From Entamoeba histolytica HM-1:IMSS (lineage: Eukaryota > Evosea > Mastigamoebida > Endamoebidae): DNA of 64,000 bases. The stretch covers positions 81,072-145,071 of the forward strand of contig NW_001914874.1 in NCBI RefSeq assembly GCF_000208925.1, in the 5' to 3' direction. Positions 49,981 to 60,814 of this stretch are shown piece after piece. Below the pieces are notes generated by a model. The model saw only the letters and a program-made list of their open reading frames with translations. It had not been told where the DNA came from and did not search any database. The position numbers and the translations under genes are program-made. The first letter of the stretch is position 1; the number at the start of each line of letters is the position of its first letter.

Positions 49981-50690
49981 TTACATTTCTAGTTTATTAG
50001 AAAAATCAGCTATACAAGATGAATAATCCAAAAACATAGAATTACTACTTGCCATAGAATTTATTAAACGTTGATTAAATTCTTTGTGTTGCCAACATCT
50101 CATATGAATAGTAATATGAGAAACATCTTTATTTTCTCTTAAGTCACAACATTGGAATTATTCAAATAAATATATTGGATATGTTTTGAGTTTATTATAC
50201 CCGAACAGTGGAAGAGAAGCGTTTATAAATTGGTCTTTATAAAATTTAAAGAATGGGTTGATTTGTCTAACGTAAGTCTTTTGTTTGCCAATACAGAACC
50301 AACAACTTTTAATTTTGTTTCATGGCTAAGATGAGTTACTAGAGTGATAAGAGGTATAAACACTAACCAGACAATAGAATTAGTAAAGATTACTTTTTGA
50401 AAATAATGAACTAACAGATGTTAAAGTTTTAATTATTTCAATTTGTAATTTTACTAAGTAAGAGTTAATCATCTTTTGAATAAATTGCACACAACTAGAA
50501 AAGAATTTACTAGTGATGTAATATATATAGCTCATTGAGTTACTTCTAAATCATAAATTAAATACTTGATAAATTGAATTTGGGTTGAAAATGGTTGGTT
50601 CAAAACTGAGATAAGGTGTTGATGATATTAAACTTTAATGTTTAAACTGAATGAAGGGAAATTTTTTTGTGGTTTAGTGTTTTATATGAT
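49981..50690 (-). pseudogene. Decayed gene, 3' part, family unknown
   Basis: Minus-strand coding text runs to a TAA at 49981-49983 with a few stops and frame changes. Pieces from 5' to 3': FEPTIFNPNSIYQVFNL; SYIYYITSKFFSSCVQFIQK; NSIVWLVFIPLITLVTHLS; ETKLKVVGSVLANKRLTLDK; FINASLPLFGYNKLKTYPIY; CCDLRENKDVSHITIHMRCW; HKEFNQRLINSMASSNSM; final IADFSNKLEM. The unusually complete text suggests inactivation not long ago. I do not recognise the family. Confidence 0.6.
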
Positions 50691-50699
50691 AATATTTTG

Positions 50700-51160
50700 A
50701 AAATACCATTATACCAAATATTGTCACTTATGTTAAATGAGTATTATGAAGCATTTCTTAAATGATTGTTGGATTACCATTTCATTTGAATATAGACAAA
50801 CTAAACAACAAGTAAAAAATAAGTCAAAAGTGCTTTGGTCATAAAATTCTAAGAAAAGAACTAGGAAGAGTTTTAAATAAAATGTCTGAAGAATATCAGG
50901 TAATGGAGTCTATACTTCCATTAATAAATAGCACACAAACCTTTGCTTCATTTAATGAACATAAAGAATAACAAAATTGAGAAAAGACTTGTTGAAATAA
51001 TGTTTGGTAATATTGTCTCTGAATCTGTAAATGATCATAATGCAAAAAGCCATGAAGGGTTGTAAAATAAATTTAAAGGACCAAATAGATATATATTTAT
51101 GAATTTAATGAAAAGGTATTATAAAACTAATTGGAGTGAGAGAGTTGTAAAATTGTGACG
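50700..51160 (+). pseudogene. Plus-strand gene relic inside the decayed cluster
   Basis: Frames broken by stops read LMLNEYYEAFLK, then KCFGHKILRKELGRVLNKMS, EEYQVMESILPLINSTQTFA, and KIEKRLVEIMFGNIVSES. Composition is clearly protein-like and helical. Opposite in strand to the flanking relics, so at least two genes decayed here. Confidence 0.45.
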
Positions 51161-51337
51161 TGATAAAGTAGTCATAAAAATGACACACCAGTACTTTTGT
51201 TAAATGGAGAGATTTACATGAGTTGTGTTTAACAAGGGTATTAAATTCTTCAAATAACTAGTTTCTTGCTTTGATGCACAAACTTTTCACTTTCAAATGA
51301 AAGCAACATCAGTAATTCAATAAAAGACATATAACAG

Positions 51338-51814
51338 TCATAAAACTATAACTGAAAAAAAAAATGAAATGCGATAAAGCTTATAAACTTCTGGAGTGAA
51401 AATTTTAAGAGAAGACAGTAATGTGGGTGTTTGAAAAACTTTATTTTCTACACAGTAACAACATTTAAGTGGTTTTGTAATAATTTGAAGAAAAAGATTA
51501 ATATCTTCAAAATTATTGGTTAACATATATTGTTCTTGATTAATTTATTGAAAAAGAAAGAAGTGAGAGACTATAAAATTTTTTTCAATATGAGAGACTA
51601 AACACAAGTGATAGGAGTTGTACAACAAAGTGAATTTTGATTATGACTGTTGTAATAATACAAGACACACGAATTTATCAAAAGTATTCAAATAAGAGAT
51701 TAGAGAATTAATAAAGAAACATATATTTCAATGAGCGGGTTGAATAATAACTGATCAATAGCTTCCCTATAAAGTTTTTAATAGAACGACTAGTATCTTC
51801 TTATAGGTAAGCAT
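51338..51814 (-). pseudogene. Decayed gene, 5' part, family unknown
   Basis: Minus-strand pieces: DTSRSIKNFIGKLLISYYST near 51790; SKFTLLYNSYHLCLVSHIEK near 51640; MLTNNFEDINLFLQIITKPL, FQTPTLLSSLKIFTPEVYKL (51338-51526). The last resembles the N-terminal pattern of large Entamoeba paralogue families, where a short helix pair precedes repeats. It may be the 5' end of the same gene as 49981-50690, interrupted by the plus-strand relic, or a separate one. Confidence 0.45.
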
Positions 51815-52246
51815 TTTAAGTAATAATTAAATTTTTCAACTTTGAAAGTAATTTATATTATGTAGTTATTAAAGCTATTTACTAAGCATAGAAACAAGTT
51901 CTATTTAGTTTTATAATTTTTGATATTGTCGAATGCATCTTCCAAAGTTTATTGATTTTCTAAAGTTATAGATTTACAAAGACATTGGAATAAAAATTTG
52001 TGTTTCATTAGAACCTGTTCATATCTTTTTCTTTTAATAGCTTTTATACTGTTGATTTTTCTTATTGAATTATGTTGTTATGGAATGAAATAAGAGTTGA
52101 ATTAGAAAAATAGTTATTCATATTTTTTAACAAAAATCAGTTAAACAAATAAAATGGATAGTATAAAATATAATTCAATAAATTAAAAAATAAGAGAGAA
52201 AGAAATACCATCTCGAAAATTTTAAATTGAAACAAAAGGAAATAAG
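51815..52246. other. Intergenic DNA upstream of SPT5
   Basis: AT-rich. The minus-strand ORF overlapping the SPT5 start is a shadow. No other feature. Confidence 0.5.
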
Positions 52247-54571
52247 ATGTCATACAAAGATAAAAGGGATTTAGATAGTCAAGAGAGTGAAGATGAATCT
52301 GATGAAAATGAAATTCAAAATAAATATATTGATGCAGAAGCAGAAGAAGATAATGATGATGAAAGTGAAGAATATCAAATGACAGAAAAAGAAAGGTTGA
52401 GCATTGAAGAGAGCAAACGGTTATATGGTTCAAAAAATTTAGCAAGAGAAGATTTTGCCCAAAAACTAAGAAACCCAGAGAAATTAGCAGAGGAAGCTAG
52501 ACAACGAGATGAAGAACAACGTTTAGCAGAAATGAGAAGAAATGAAATGGAGTATATCTCATCATTACCAGAAAGAGACCCAGATAAAGACTATCCTATT
52601 TTTGCTATCCGATGTAAACAGGGATATGAAAAGGATATTTGCATGAGAATTATGAAAATATGGATTAACCAAAAAGACCGTACAATGCATTTATTCTCTG
52701 TTTTTGTTCCAAAGGAAAAAACAGGTATTGTTTATATAGAAGCAATGACAGAAAGAAAATTTGCTGATGCTTGTGATGGAGTTAGAGACCTTTATATTAA
52801 TACCATTCATGCCTTAAATGATAAACAAATAGAAGAGTTATTAGTTAGTAGAATGCCTACTACCATTGAACCAAATTCATATGTAAGGATTAATGCTGAA
52901 CCATATAAAGGTGATCTTGGAGTTGTTGTTGAAACTACAGAAAATAAGAAAGTTATTGTTAAATTAGTTCCACGATTTAATATTGCTCATTTCCAAGAAA
53001 TTGCAAAAAAAATGAGACTAAAAAAAGAGCGTGAAGCTAATGGAGAAGAAGATGTTGAAGATGAAGAAAAGAACCCAAGAAAAAGAGTACCTCCAAAAGC
53101 TCTAAATTTAACTAAACAATTATTTAATCCAGTAGAACTTGGTATATCTGATGTATGTTTACCTGATGAAGATGAAAATGGGATGACTGTATATCATTTT
53201 AATAAGACATTATTCTATGATGGATTTATTTTTAAAACATATAAAATGAGTCAATTAGTATTTAATGATATTGTTCCAACACAAGAAGAAGCTGTACAAT
53301 TTGCTCAAGGGGAAGAAATGCCAGCCAAGGGAAAATTACGTTATGAAAAAGAAAGGAATTACAAAGAAGGAGATTTGGTTATTATTATTAATCCAGATGA
53401 ACATGTTCAAGGTAAAAAAACTAAAATTGTTCATATTGATGGAGATAAAATTATTGTTATGGGAAATGAACTAGATACACCTATAACATTGTCTAAAGAA
53501 GATGTTTCTATCTATTTCAATGTTGGAGATCGAGTCAAAGTTACTGATGGAATGTATGCAAATGAAACAGGTATTATTGAGGCTATTAAAGGGGATGAAG
53601 TATTTGTTTTTACTGATAAAAAGAAGTCGAGTATTTGTGTAAGTCAAATTGATTTAGAAAATACTGAAGAAATTAATCAAGAAATTACAGTCTTAAATGG
53701 GTATTATGTGAATGATTTTGTTCAATTATCTGAAGGAGTAGGATTAATATTAGAAATCTTGCCACAGAACAATAAACTATTAGTATTAAATGATAGTAAC
53801 AAAACACAAGAAGTTGACCCATCAGTTATTCAGGGTAAGTTCCAAGAAAGAAGAGATGCAAGGTGTAGGGACAGAAATAGAAATTATGTGTCATTGGGAG
53901 ATCTTGTTAATATCGTTAGTGGAGTCTATTCTGGAAGAGTAGCAAAAATTCTTCATATTTACCAATTTACAAAGATTTTTGTTCAATGTCCTGGTGTTTT
54001 AGAAAATAATTCATATATTGTTGTTACAAATAAAGATATTGTTGGTCCTAATGCCTCACATCAATCATCTATTTCTAAAGCAGAACGAAGAAATGAACGC
54101 AGAGAAGATAGAAGAGAAGACAGAAATGGTTTTGAAGATCCAAGTAGTGCAAATAGAATTTCCTTTAGAGACTTTAAAGGAAAGAAAGTTATAGTAAGAG
54201 AAGGTCCTTATAAAGGATATCAAGGAACAATCCGTAATATTAAAGGTAAGGATTTCATGATTGAGTTATCTGCAAACCAAAGAATTATTAAATTAGAACA
54301 AGAAGCTTTTGGAACATGTGACTCAAATACTTGTCGTCCACAAGTTTCTCACATGGCAACCCCAGGTCAACAACCAATGAGGGTTACAAATTATCCACCA
54401 TCAACTCCTGCTATGAACTCACAATATACAACCCAAACTCCAATGCCTAATTATCATAACACTCCAATGTTAAATCCAGCAACACCAATGACACCATCAA
54501 TGGCTAGAGCCCCACCAAAAACGCCTGGTGTTATGAGGTTTAAAGAAGAACCACCTCGTACTCCTTATTGA
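52247..54571 (+). CDS. SPT5: Transcription elongation factor SPT5
   Basis: 774 residues. SPT5 binds RNA polymerase II over its clamp (with SPT4, as DSIF) and promotes elongation. Order: a very acidic N-terminus (1-50); an NGN domain (about 105-205; DYPIFAIRCKQGYEKDI, TGIVYIEAMTERKFADAC); several KOW modules (near 215 SYVRINAEPYKGDLG, 375 EGDLVIII, 430 GDRVKVTDGMYANETG, 550 GDLVNIVSGVYSGR, 640 GKKVIVREGPYKGYQG); and a Thr/Pro-rich C-terminal region (about 690-774). That region has TP motifs such as NTPML, ATPMTPS and KTPG, equivalent to the P-TEFb-phosphorylated CTR. Shorter than human SPT5 (1087). Confidence 0.95.
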   Translation: MSYKDKRDLDSQESEDESDENEIQNKYIDAEAEEDNDDESEEYQMTEKERLSIEESKRLYGSKNLAREDFAQKLRNPEKLAEEARQRDEEQRLAEMRRNEMEYISSLPERDPDKDYPIFAIRCKQGYEKDICMRIMKIWINQKDRTMHLFSVFVPKEKTGIVYIEAMTERKFADACDGVRDLYINTIHALNDKQIEELLVSRMPTTIEPNSYVRINAEPYKGDLGVVVETTENKKVIVKLVPRFNIAHFQEIAKKMRLKKEREANGEEDVEDEEKNPRKRVPPKALNLTKQLFNPVELGISDVCLPDEDENGMTVYHFNKTLFYDGFIFKTYKMSQLVFNDIVPTQEEAVQFAQGEEMPAKGKLRYEKERNYKEGDLVIIINPDEHVQGKKTKIVHIDGDKIIVMGNELDTPITLSKEDVSIYFNVGDRVKVTDGMYANETGIIEAIKGDEVFVFTDKKKSSICVSQIDLENTEEINQEITVLNGYYVNDFVQLSEGVGLILEILPQNNKLLVLNDSNKTQEVDPSVIQGKFQERRDARCRDRNRNYVSLGDLVNIVSGVYSGRVAKILHIYQFTKIFVQCPGVLENNSYIVVTNKDIVGPNASHQSSISKAERRNERREDRREDRNGFEDPSSANRISFRDFKGKKVIVREGPYKGYQGTIRNIKGKDFMIELSANQRIIKLEQEAFGTCDSNTCRPQVSHMATPGQQPMRVTNYPPSTPAMNSQYTTQTPMPNYHNTPMLNPATPMTPSMARAPPKTPGVMRFKEEPPRTPY

Positions 54572-56679
54572 TTGGAAGTTTTTTTTATTAAAACATTTTT
54601 TTCTTTGTCTAGAATGTGTATAATAATCCCTTTTTATTTAAAACATTATTTATTTTCATAATAATAATAATATTTTATCAAATCATTTAATTCAATGATT
54701 ATCATACCAATGAACCTTATAATTATATTTTAAGACAGATGAACTAGTAATGAATCTTCTATATTTTTTTTGTTTAATTATATATTTTTTCGTTTAATTT
54801 ACTTTATTATTAATTTTTAATGAATTTATCTTAAACTTAACCATGTTATTTATCATTCAACCCATTCAATATTATATTTAATAATGTATTTAATTAAAAT
54901 GTCATTATTTGTTTTTAATTTGTGTTTTGTTTTTGTTCAAAACATATTATATTTTACTTTATTTTCACTATTGTTTATTGTTTGAGTTATCACACACAAA
55001 CTGTCAGATTAATTTTATATAAATATTTTCTTTGCTTTTATTTATTATGAGAATGTTAGCATAGCTAAAATTCAATATTAGTTCTACTTTATTGCTATTT
55101 TTAAATATATGTCTTTCACTATTTTCATTAAGTGAATTTAAACATATTAATAATTATATATTAGTTTATTAAGTCGTTTTTCATTCTTTATACTATTTTT
55201 TACTTCTTATATTAAAATGTTATTCAATATTAAATTTCAATTTGATACATTGAATGTTTCTTGTTTTTTTTTTATTTCTGTATTGTCTTTCTTTTTTAAA
55301 CATTTCTAAAACACTTAACGTTTGAATTTGTTTCTACTACACTACTTTCAATACTACTTGTTATTTTAAACAAAGTTTTTTTAAATATCTGTAATAATAT
55401 ATATTTATCCTATATTATCATATTATTAAATAGTACTTACTTTGAATTAAACCATTTTTTTAAAAGAATGATAAGTTTTGCATACAATGAAATACTTTAT
55501 AGATAAAAATTATATCATGTGGTATGTAAGTGTCTTTTTAATTATTTTCATCTTAATCAATAAATAATTATCAGTTTAGATAAATAATTGTATTGTTTAT
55601 TTGGTTTTATAAATGGTATATTTTGATATAGTGGTAATACACGTTTTGTTCAACAAATAATTATGATTAATTTTTGAGAAATACATCCGTTTAGTTCAAT
55701 AGAAACATTATATAATTAAAATAGGCAATTCAAATATTTAACCAGAGTTTTAAAGAAAATGAAAAATACCATACAACTTCATAGATATCATGAGAAAATA
55801 AAAATTTCTAAACCAAAATGATTCTCTTGTTTCTGCTATAATGATGTTATATTCTCTTCTTATCTTCTGATTCATTTTCATATTGAAAACAATTAGTTGT
55901 TATTTTATTTGTTTGTAATTAATTTTATCATTGAACAATGTATATTTTTTATTAAATAATCAATTCAAAGATTTATATATTTCTACTTCTACACTATTCA
56001 ACATTCTGAAATACATACTTTTTACTAACACTTTTCTTGCTTTTTATTAATCTAACAAAATAACCTTTTATTTATAACATTTCAATAGGTATTTCAATTT
56101 CTCATTCTGTAATGATATAGCATAACTCATTGAACTATTTTATTCTATTAAAATATCTATGTTTGTTCATTACTCTCCATTTTTTCATACATTACTTTTT
56201 AACTACATTCGTGTAAATAATTATTTATTGAATTTTTTTTCCTTTTATCCATTCTAATAGAGTATCAACATCTGATTGCTCCATACAACCATACAATGAA
56301 CAATAAAATAATATTTTTCATCACATTAGTTTCATCATTAATCCTTTATTAATTTTCCTCTACATTTCCTCATTCATATACTGTATGTTTGACATTCTTG
56401 GTTAATCTCTTTATTAAAATAAATCAACAACCATCATTTTACATTATATATTTTCTTTATTATTCTTTTTTTTTTTGTTTTATTTCTTATTATTTTCATA
56501 AACCACTTATTCTTTGATCAATTCTTTGAAGAAACTTTTTTATAAATTATTGTTTCATTCACATTATGAATTTTGAACTTTTGTCTTTTTCTTTTTGTGA
56601 TTGAATCTACTCATCTTCACTTTTTCACTAAACAATCTTTATGTGTTTATTTAACATTCACTAAGTAAATACATCAACA
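54572..56679. other. Long intergenic DNA, no gene seen
   Basis: 2.1 kb of T-rich, AT-rich DNA. I looked for coding-like text on both strands and saw none. A TTTTGAACTT at about 56572 resembles a GAAC element, about 100 bp before the next ATG. Confidence 0.55.
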
Positions 56680-59600
56680 ATGAAAGGAAATAAAAGTAAA
56701 ATTATTGAATGTCCAATTCCATCATTTTGTCGTCCTTCATTTCCTACTCTTGGGATGCTGATAAGTAAGAAGCTAAAGAAACAAAGGGTCAAGATACCAA
56801 CAAACAACAAGAATGGTATGACACTTAAATATAATCATCCAAAACTTCAACAAAAGAATTCAGAAATACTACATTGTTCAAATAATCAATTGATGGAATT
56901 TACATTACCATTCATTGATGAATTTCATATCAATAATGATATTTTTGATAAATTATGTCTTGGAAAACCTCAACAAATTCCTTCAAGCAAAATGATTGAA
57001 TTAGTGCTTAGTCAAACCCCATTTGAAGTAATTACAGATACAGAAAAAGAAGATACGGATTATTTTGATATTCCAACTCCATGCTATAAAACAATTAACA
57101 AAGAAGTTGATAATGAAAATGTTTTTAAAATAATTTGGCATGAAGTTGATATTGTAATGGATGAAATTCTATTTGATAAATATGAAGTGGAATTTGTTTC
57201 TCCACCATTTCAACAACAATTAGAAATACAAGAACATCATTGTTTTAATGGAATAACATTACATGTCAGTCCATTTAACCATCAAGTGATTAACGAAGAA
57301 AGTTCTTTTAATAATGAGAAAATAAGTTGTGCAAAAGATAGCCAACTTTTTGAGATAGAGGAAGTTTTATTTGATCCAATATTAGAAAATGAATTTGAAC
57401 AAGACATACAGATAGAAACAAAAATGATAATTGAAAATGAAGAAAGTTGGGAAAGAGTAAAGAAAGATGGAAAGAAATGGATGGAAAAATGGAAAGAGAA
57501 GAAAGACATAATTTGGAAAATGAAAAATCTCAATAATTTACAATTACCAAATGTCAAAACAAAAAACTCGACATTACTTTTTCCATTCATCACAAAGAAG
57601 TTTTTTATTGAAGAATATAATTTAAGAGTGTTTGACCTTAATACAGTGTCTTTTAAAGAGAAGTATGGAAGGATGGCATTACTTAAAATGACTGAACTAA
57701 AAGAACCAAAAAGAGGAAATGAAGTAATAAAAAAAGAAGAGAAAATGCCAGAAAAAGTAAAGACAATAATGACAAATGAAGATTTTGAAATAGAAGAAGA
57801 AAACAATAAAGAAGAAACAAGTTCTATTGACTCTAATGAAATACAAGAAATATTAAATGAAATGAAATCTATAACAACTAAAATCAGTAAACAAATTGAA
57901 GAAAAAACAAAAGCCGAAACAAAAGAAGAAATACCACAAAAGAACCAAATTATTCAAATAAAAAATCCAAAAGAAGAAATAGAAAAAGCAGAAAAACTAA
58001 TGAAAGAGATGACATTTAATATATCATATTCACAAGAACTAAAGGAAAGATTTAAAAACAGAAAAACGGTAATACAAAATAAAGGAACAAGTAAATTTAA
58101 GAAAAGAATAAAGAAAGAAGAAAATAAAGAAATAGATTTACCTTACATCAAACCAATTGAGATTAAAAGTAAAATTAGAGAGAAATTAATGAATAAAGTT
58201 GACCAGTACTTTAATTTAACAAATGAAAATATTTTTCAAATGAATGAATTGAACAAAACATTTCCTTGGAATAAAAAACATAAAGAAGTTATTATTCCAA
58301 CTAATGTTATGACTAATATCAAGAAAATGATTTATCTTGTTGATAGCAATGATTTTGTACAAAGTTACAAAACAATGACAACAGAAAATAGAAAGAGAAG
58401 AAATTTATTTTTATCTCCTTGTTATCTTGTTTCATTCATTGCAACAGAAATGAACTCTATAATCCAGGTTCAACCAAATGCAAAATTTCTTATTTGTTGT
58501 GAACCAATATTTGTTGATTATATTCAAATATTGATTGTATATTATCTTGAAAAAGACGCTAATTGTTCATTTGGTTTGATTCAAGAAGATAAAACAAAAG
58601 AAAATAATGACATGATTTCATTTATTAGCTTAAAAGATATTAGAGAAGATATTATTAAGAAGTACAACCAAGTCTTTTATATTAATAAGTTGTCAAACCA
58701 TGGGATTTGTTTTAATTATATCGACAAAATCAACCAAGAACAAATAACAAAACAAAAAGACTGTATCAGAAAAGGATTTAAACCAATTACATATCATATC
58801 ATTAATACAGAAAATTGTCCGGTGAAAGAAAAATTACTCAAATTTCTCATTGAAACAAATCAACCTAACGAACTAATAACTAAATTAGTTCAAACAGACG
58901 ATATTGGAAGTGTTATTGATAAATTATCTCAACAAGAATTTGATGAAATTAAAAGAAATTATGAAAATGGAATAGTTATTGATAACCAAATTGAAGAAGT
59001 TGTTAATCATTGGATAAAAACAAGAAACACAAAACTCTTTGACATAATTTCTTTCAATCCATTAATCCAAACAAAAGAAATTAAAGAAATTAAATGGAAT
59101 CTTATCACAGAGCTATTAGTTATTTTTCCAAATGATCTTCTAACAATTAGTTTAATAGGAGAATTATGTTTAACTAATAAAATTACATTAACTCTTGTTA
59201 TTAACTCATTACAAAAAATCCCATCTATTGGTTCAATAGCATTATCAAATGAATTAATGAGAAAACATATTAAAGATATTGACACTTTACAAATAAAACT
59301 CAAAGAAATTAAAACCCAGCAAATTGTTACTTATCTTCCTCCTCTTTTTATTCAAAGGAATTATTCCATTAAATGTATTGTGAGTGAAAGTGTTATTCAA
59401 TTGTTTCAGTCAGATCCATCTATTCAATGTATTTCAAGATTTTGTTCATCTTCTCTGGTGTTTTGTTCATCAAATCAATTGGTCATTATCATTGATTTAT
59501 CTCATGTTAGTTGGAAAGACAATATACTTTCTGTTTCTTCTTATTTTAACACAAACTCTATTTGCCTTTTATTTCAGCACAACTCAGTATCTTCTTTGCT

Positions 59601-59913
59601 TTGCTTCATCTCTATCTTCTCTCTCTTTATGAAATACCATTTTCCTATTTACTTTTCAATAGAACCTTCATCTATTTCTTTACTTCTTCATTCCCTTACT
59701 CCTCAATCTGATCCAAGAGATTGGTTAATTGACCGAGAGTCAGTGTTTGAACATTTACTAACTTCAATCTCTTTTATCCAACCATTTACTGCTCAATTCT
59801 TATTGTCTCATTACTCTTTGTCAGATTTATGTACATCTTCTATTCATCAAATCCCTTGTATTCCTTCTTCTCTAATTACCTCTCTCAACCATCTAGTAAA
59901 GTACCATCTATAA
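56680..59913 (+). CDS. Large protein with XPF-like C-terminal half; SHOC1/ZIP2 candidate
   Basis: 1077 residues. The N-terminal 530 are acidic, Glu/Lys-rich and low in homology. From about 545 to 690 alternating beta/helix text (KKMIYLVDSNDFVQ, NAKFLICCEPIFVDYIQILI) resembles an inactive superfamily-2 helicase-like domain. About 920-1015 looks like a nuclease-fold domain without the GDXnERKxxxD catalytic residues (LVIIIDLSHVSWKD, SICLLF, SLFMKYHFPIYFSIEPSSIS). The end (about 1035-1075) resembles tandem helix-hairpin-helix (FEHLLTSISFIQPFTAQFLL). This order occurs in XPF, FANCM and the meiotic factors SHOC1/ZIP2. If correct, it would act in crossover formation. Assignment is by pattern only. 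The coding ORF itself is certain. Confidence 0.7.
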   Translation: MKGNKSKIIECPIPSFCRPSFPTLGMLISKKLKKQRVKIPTNNKNGMTLKYNHPKLQQKNSEILHCSNNQLMEFTLPFIDEFHINNDIFDKLCLGKPQQIPSSKMIELVLSQTPFEVITDTEKEDTDYFDIPTPCYKTINKEVDNENVFKIIWHEVDIVMDEILFDKYEVEFVSPPFQQQLEIQEHHCFNGITLHVSPFNHQVINEESSFNNEKISCAKDSQLFEIEEVLFDPILENEFEQDIQIETKMIIENEESWERVKKDGKKWMEKWKEKKDIIWKMKNLNNLQLPNVKTKNSTLLFPFITKKFFIEEYNLRVFDLNTVSFKEKYGRMALLKMTELKEPKRGNEVIKKEEKMPEKVKTIMTNEDFEIEEENNKEETSSIDSNEIQEILNEMKSITTKISKQIEEKTKAETKEEIPQKNQIIQIKNPKEEIEKAEKLMKEMTFNISYSQELKERFKNRKTVIQNKGTSKFKKRIKKEENKEIDLPYIKPIEIKSKIREKLMNKVDQYFNLTNENIFQMNELNKTFPWNKKHKEVIIPTNVMTNIKKMIYLVDSNDFVQSYKTMTTENRKRRNLFLSPCYLVSFIATEMNSIIQVQPNAKFLICCEPIFVDYIQILIVYYLEKDANCSFGLIQEDKTKENNDMISFISLKDIREDIIKKYNQVFYINKLSNHGICFNYIDKINQEQITKQKDCIRKGFKPITYHIINTENCPVKEKLLKFLIETNQPNELITKLVQTDDIGSVIDKLSQQEFDEIKRNYENGIVIDNQIEEVVNHWIKTRNTKLFDIISFNPLIQTKEIKEIKWNLITELLVIFPNDLLTISLIGELCLTNKITLTLVINSLQKIPSIGSIALSNELMRKHIKDIDTLQIKLKEIKTQQIVTYLPPLFIQRNYSIKCIVSESVIQLFQSDPSIQCISRFCSSSLVFCSSNQLVIIIDLSHVSWKDNILSVSSYFNTNSICLLFQHNSVSSLLCFISIFSLFMKYHFPIYFSIEPSSISLLLHSLTPQSDPRDWLIDRESVFEHLLTSISFIQPFTAQFLLSHYSLSDLCTSSIHQIPCIPSSLITSLNHLVKYHL

Positions 59914-60079
59914 TTGTATTATTATGCTTTTCTTTTAATTCTTATTTTATTTTTCCTATTTCATTACATCATAACTTACTTTTTTATTTTTTTCATTCAC
60001 TTTTCATATATTTTTTTTTTATACTTAATGATTGTTTTTCGTTCAACTCATCATATCTTTAATGGATTGTTTCACCAAT
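59914..60079. other. Short 3' flank
   Basis: T-rich 3' region of the preceding gene; nothing else seen. Confidence 0.4.
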
Positions 60080-60723
60080 ATCAATAATCAAAATGAAATC
60101 TCATTACCTGTGATAATCATCATCACCTTCTTTTGTTAATCAAAATTTATCCATTTGTTTGGGTTTGTTTGATTTTCCATTGTCTCAACAAGTCTTTTAA
60201 TTCACAACCAAAAATTGTTGTATTATGTGACTCTGATAACCGTTCATGACTTAGGACATAACCTTGAAACTCCACAAATGAGGAACTTTATTTTTTAAGC
60301 AACTAAATGCATAAAACTGAATAACTTTTTCATATTCACATCCATAAAAAAAAGATGGACTTATTTGTTTGAGTTTTTAACCAAACACATTGTAGAACAA
60401 TGGATGGTTTGGTGTGTTAAAAACAGTATAACTCATAATAACTAATAAGCTAAAAGCATTAATTAAAAATTTATGATTATTATAACTCGGAAAACAATAT
60501 AAATGTTCGACATGTAATTTTCGATTCAAATTCTATACTAAGAAATACATATACACTCGATTTTCTTGCTGATTTTAAACAATCAATAGACATAATAGAA
60601 CTATTGAAAAGAGATTTCAGCAATAAAGATACTTTCCTTTCATTAAATAAATTATTTAGAATAATAAAAATTAATTGTGACAATTTGGAGAATATTAAAA
60701 TTTTCAAATTATGTTTTAAATAA
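60080..60723 (+). pseudogene. Decayed gene, family unknown, lacking a start codon
   Basis: Plus-strand coding text in shifted frames: SSSPSFVNQNLSICLGLFDF near 60120; VTLITVHDLGHNLETPQMRN from 60227; KRWTYLFEFLTKHIVEQWMV near 60350. An 86-codon open stretch at 60463-60723 has no Met; it includes HVIFDSNSILRNTYTLDFLA and FLSLNKLFRIIKINCDNLEN and ends in TAA. No acceptor lies at the right place to make the last piece an exon, so I read the whole as a relic. The minus-strand ORF at 60480-60743 is its shadow. Confidence 0.5.
60373..60424. repeat. Imperfect inverted repeat
   Basis: GTTTTTAAC-CAAAC-CATTG pairs with CAATG-GTTTG-GTTAAAAAC, about 19 paired bases with small bulges around a short loop. 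It lies in the relic, so it may be accidental. Confidence 0.4.
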
Positions 60724-60814
60724 CTAAATAAAAAAAATGCCAAATGTAAAAATCTTAAAAAACATGGAATTTAAATGTGAAAGAAAAATATTTAGATTTT
60801 TTTTCATTTAGAAA

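Noticed and set aside
57282..57806. 174-codon minus-strand ORF
   Set aside because: Shadow of the acidic Glu/Lys-rich region of the large XPF-like gene on the plus strand.
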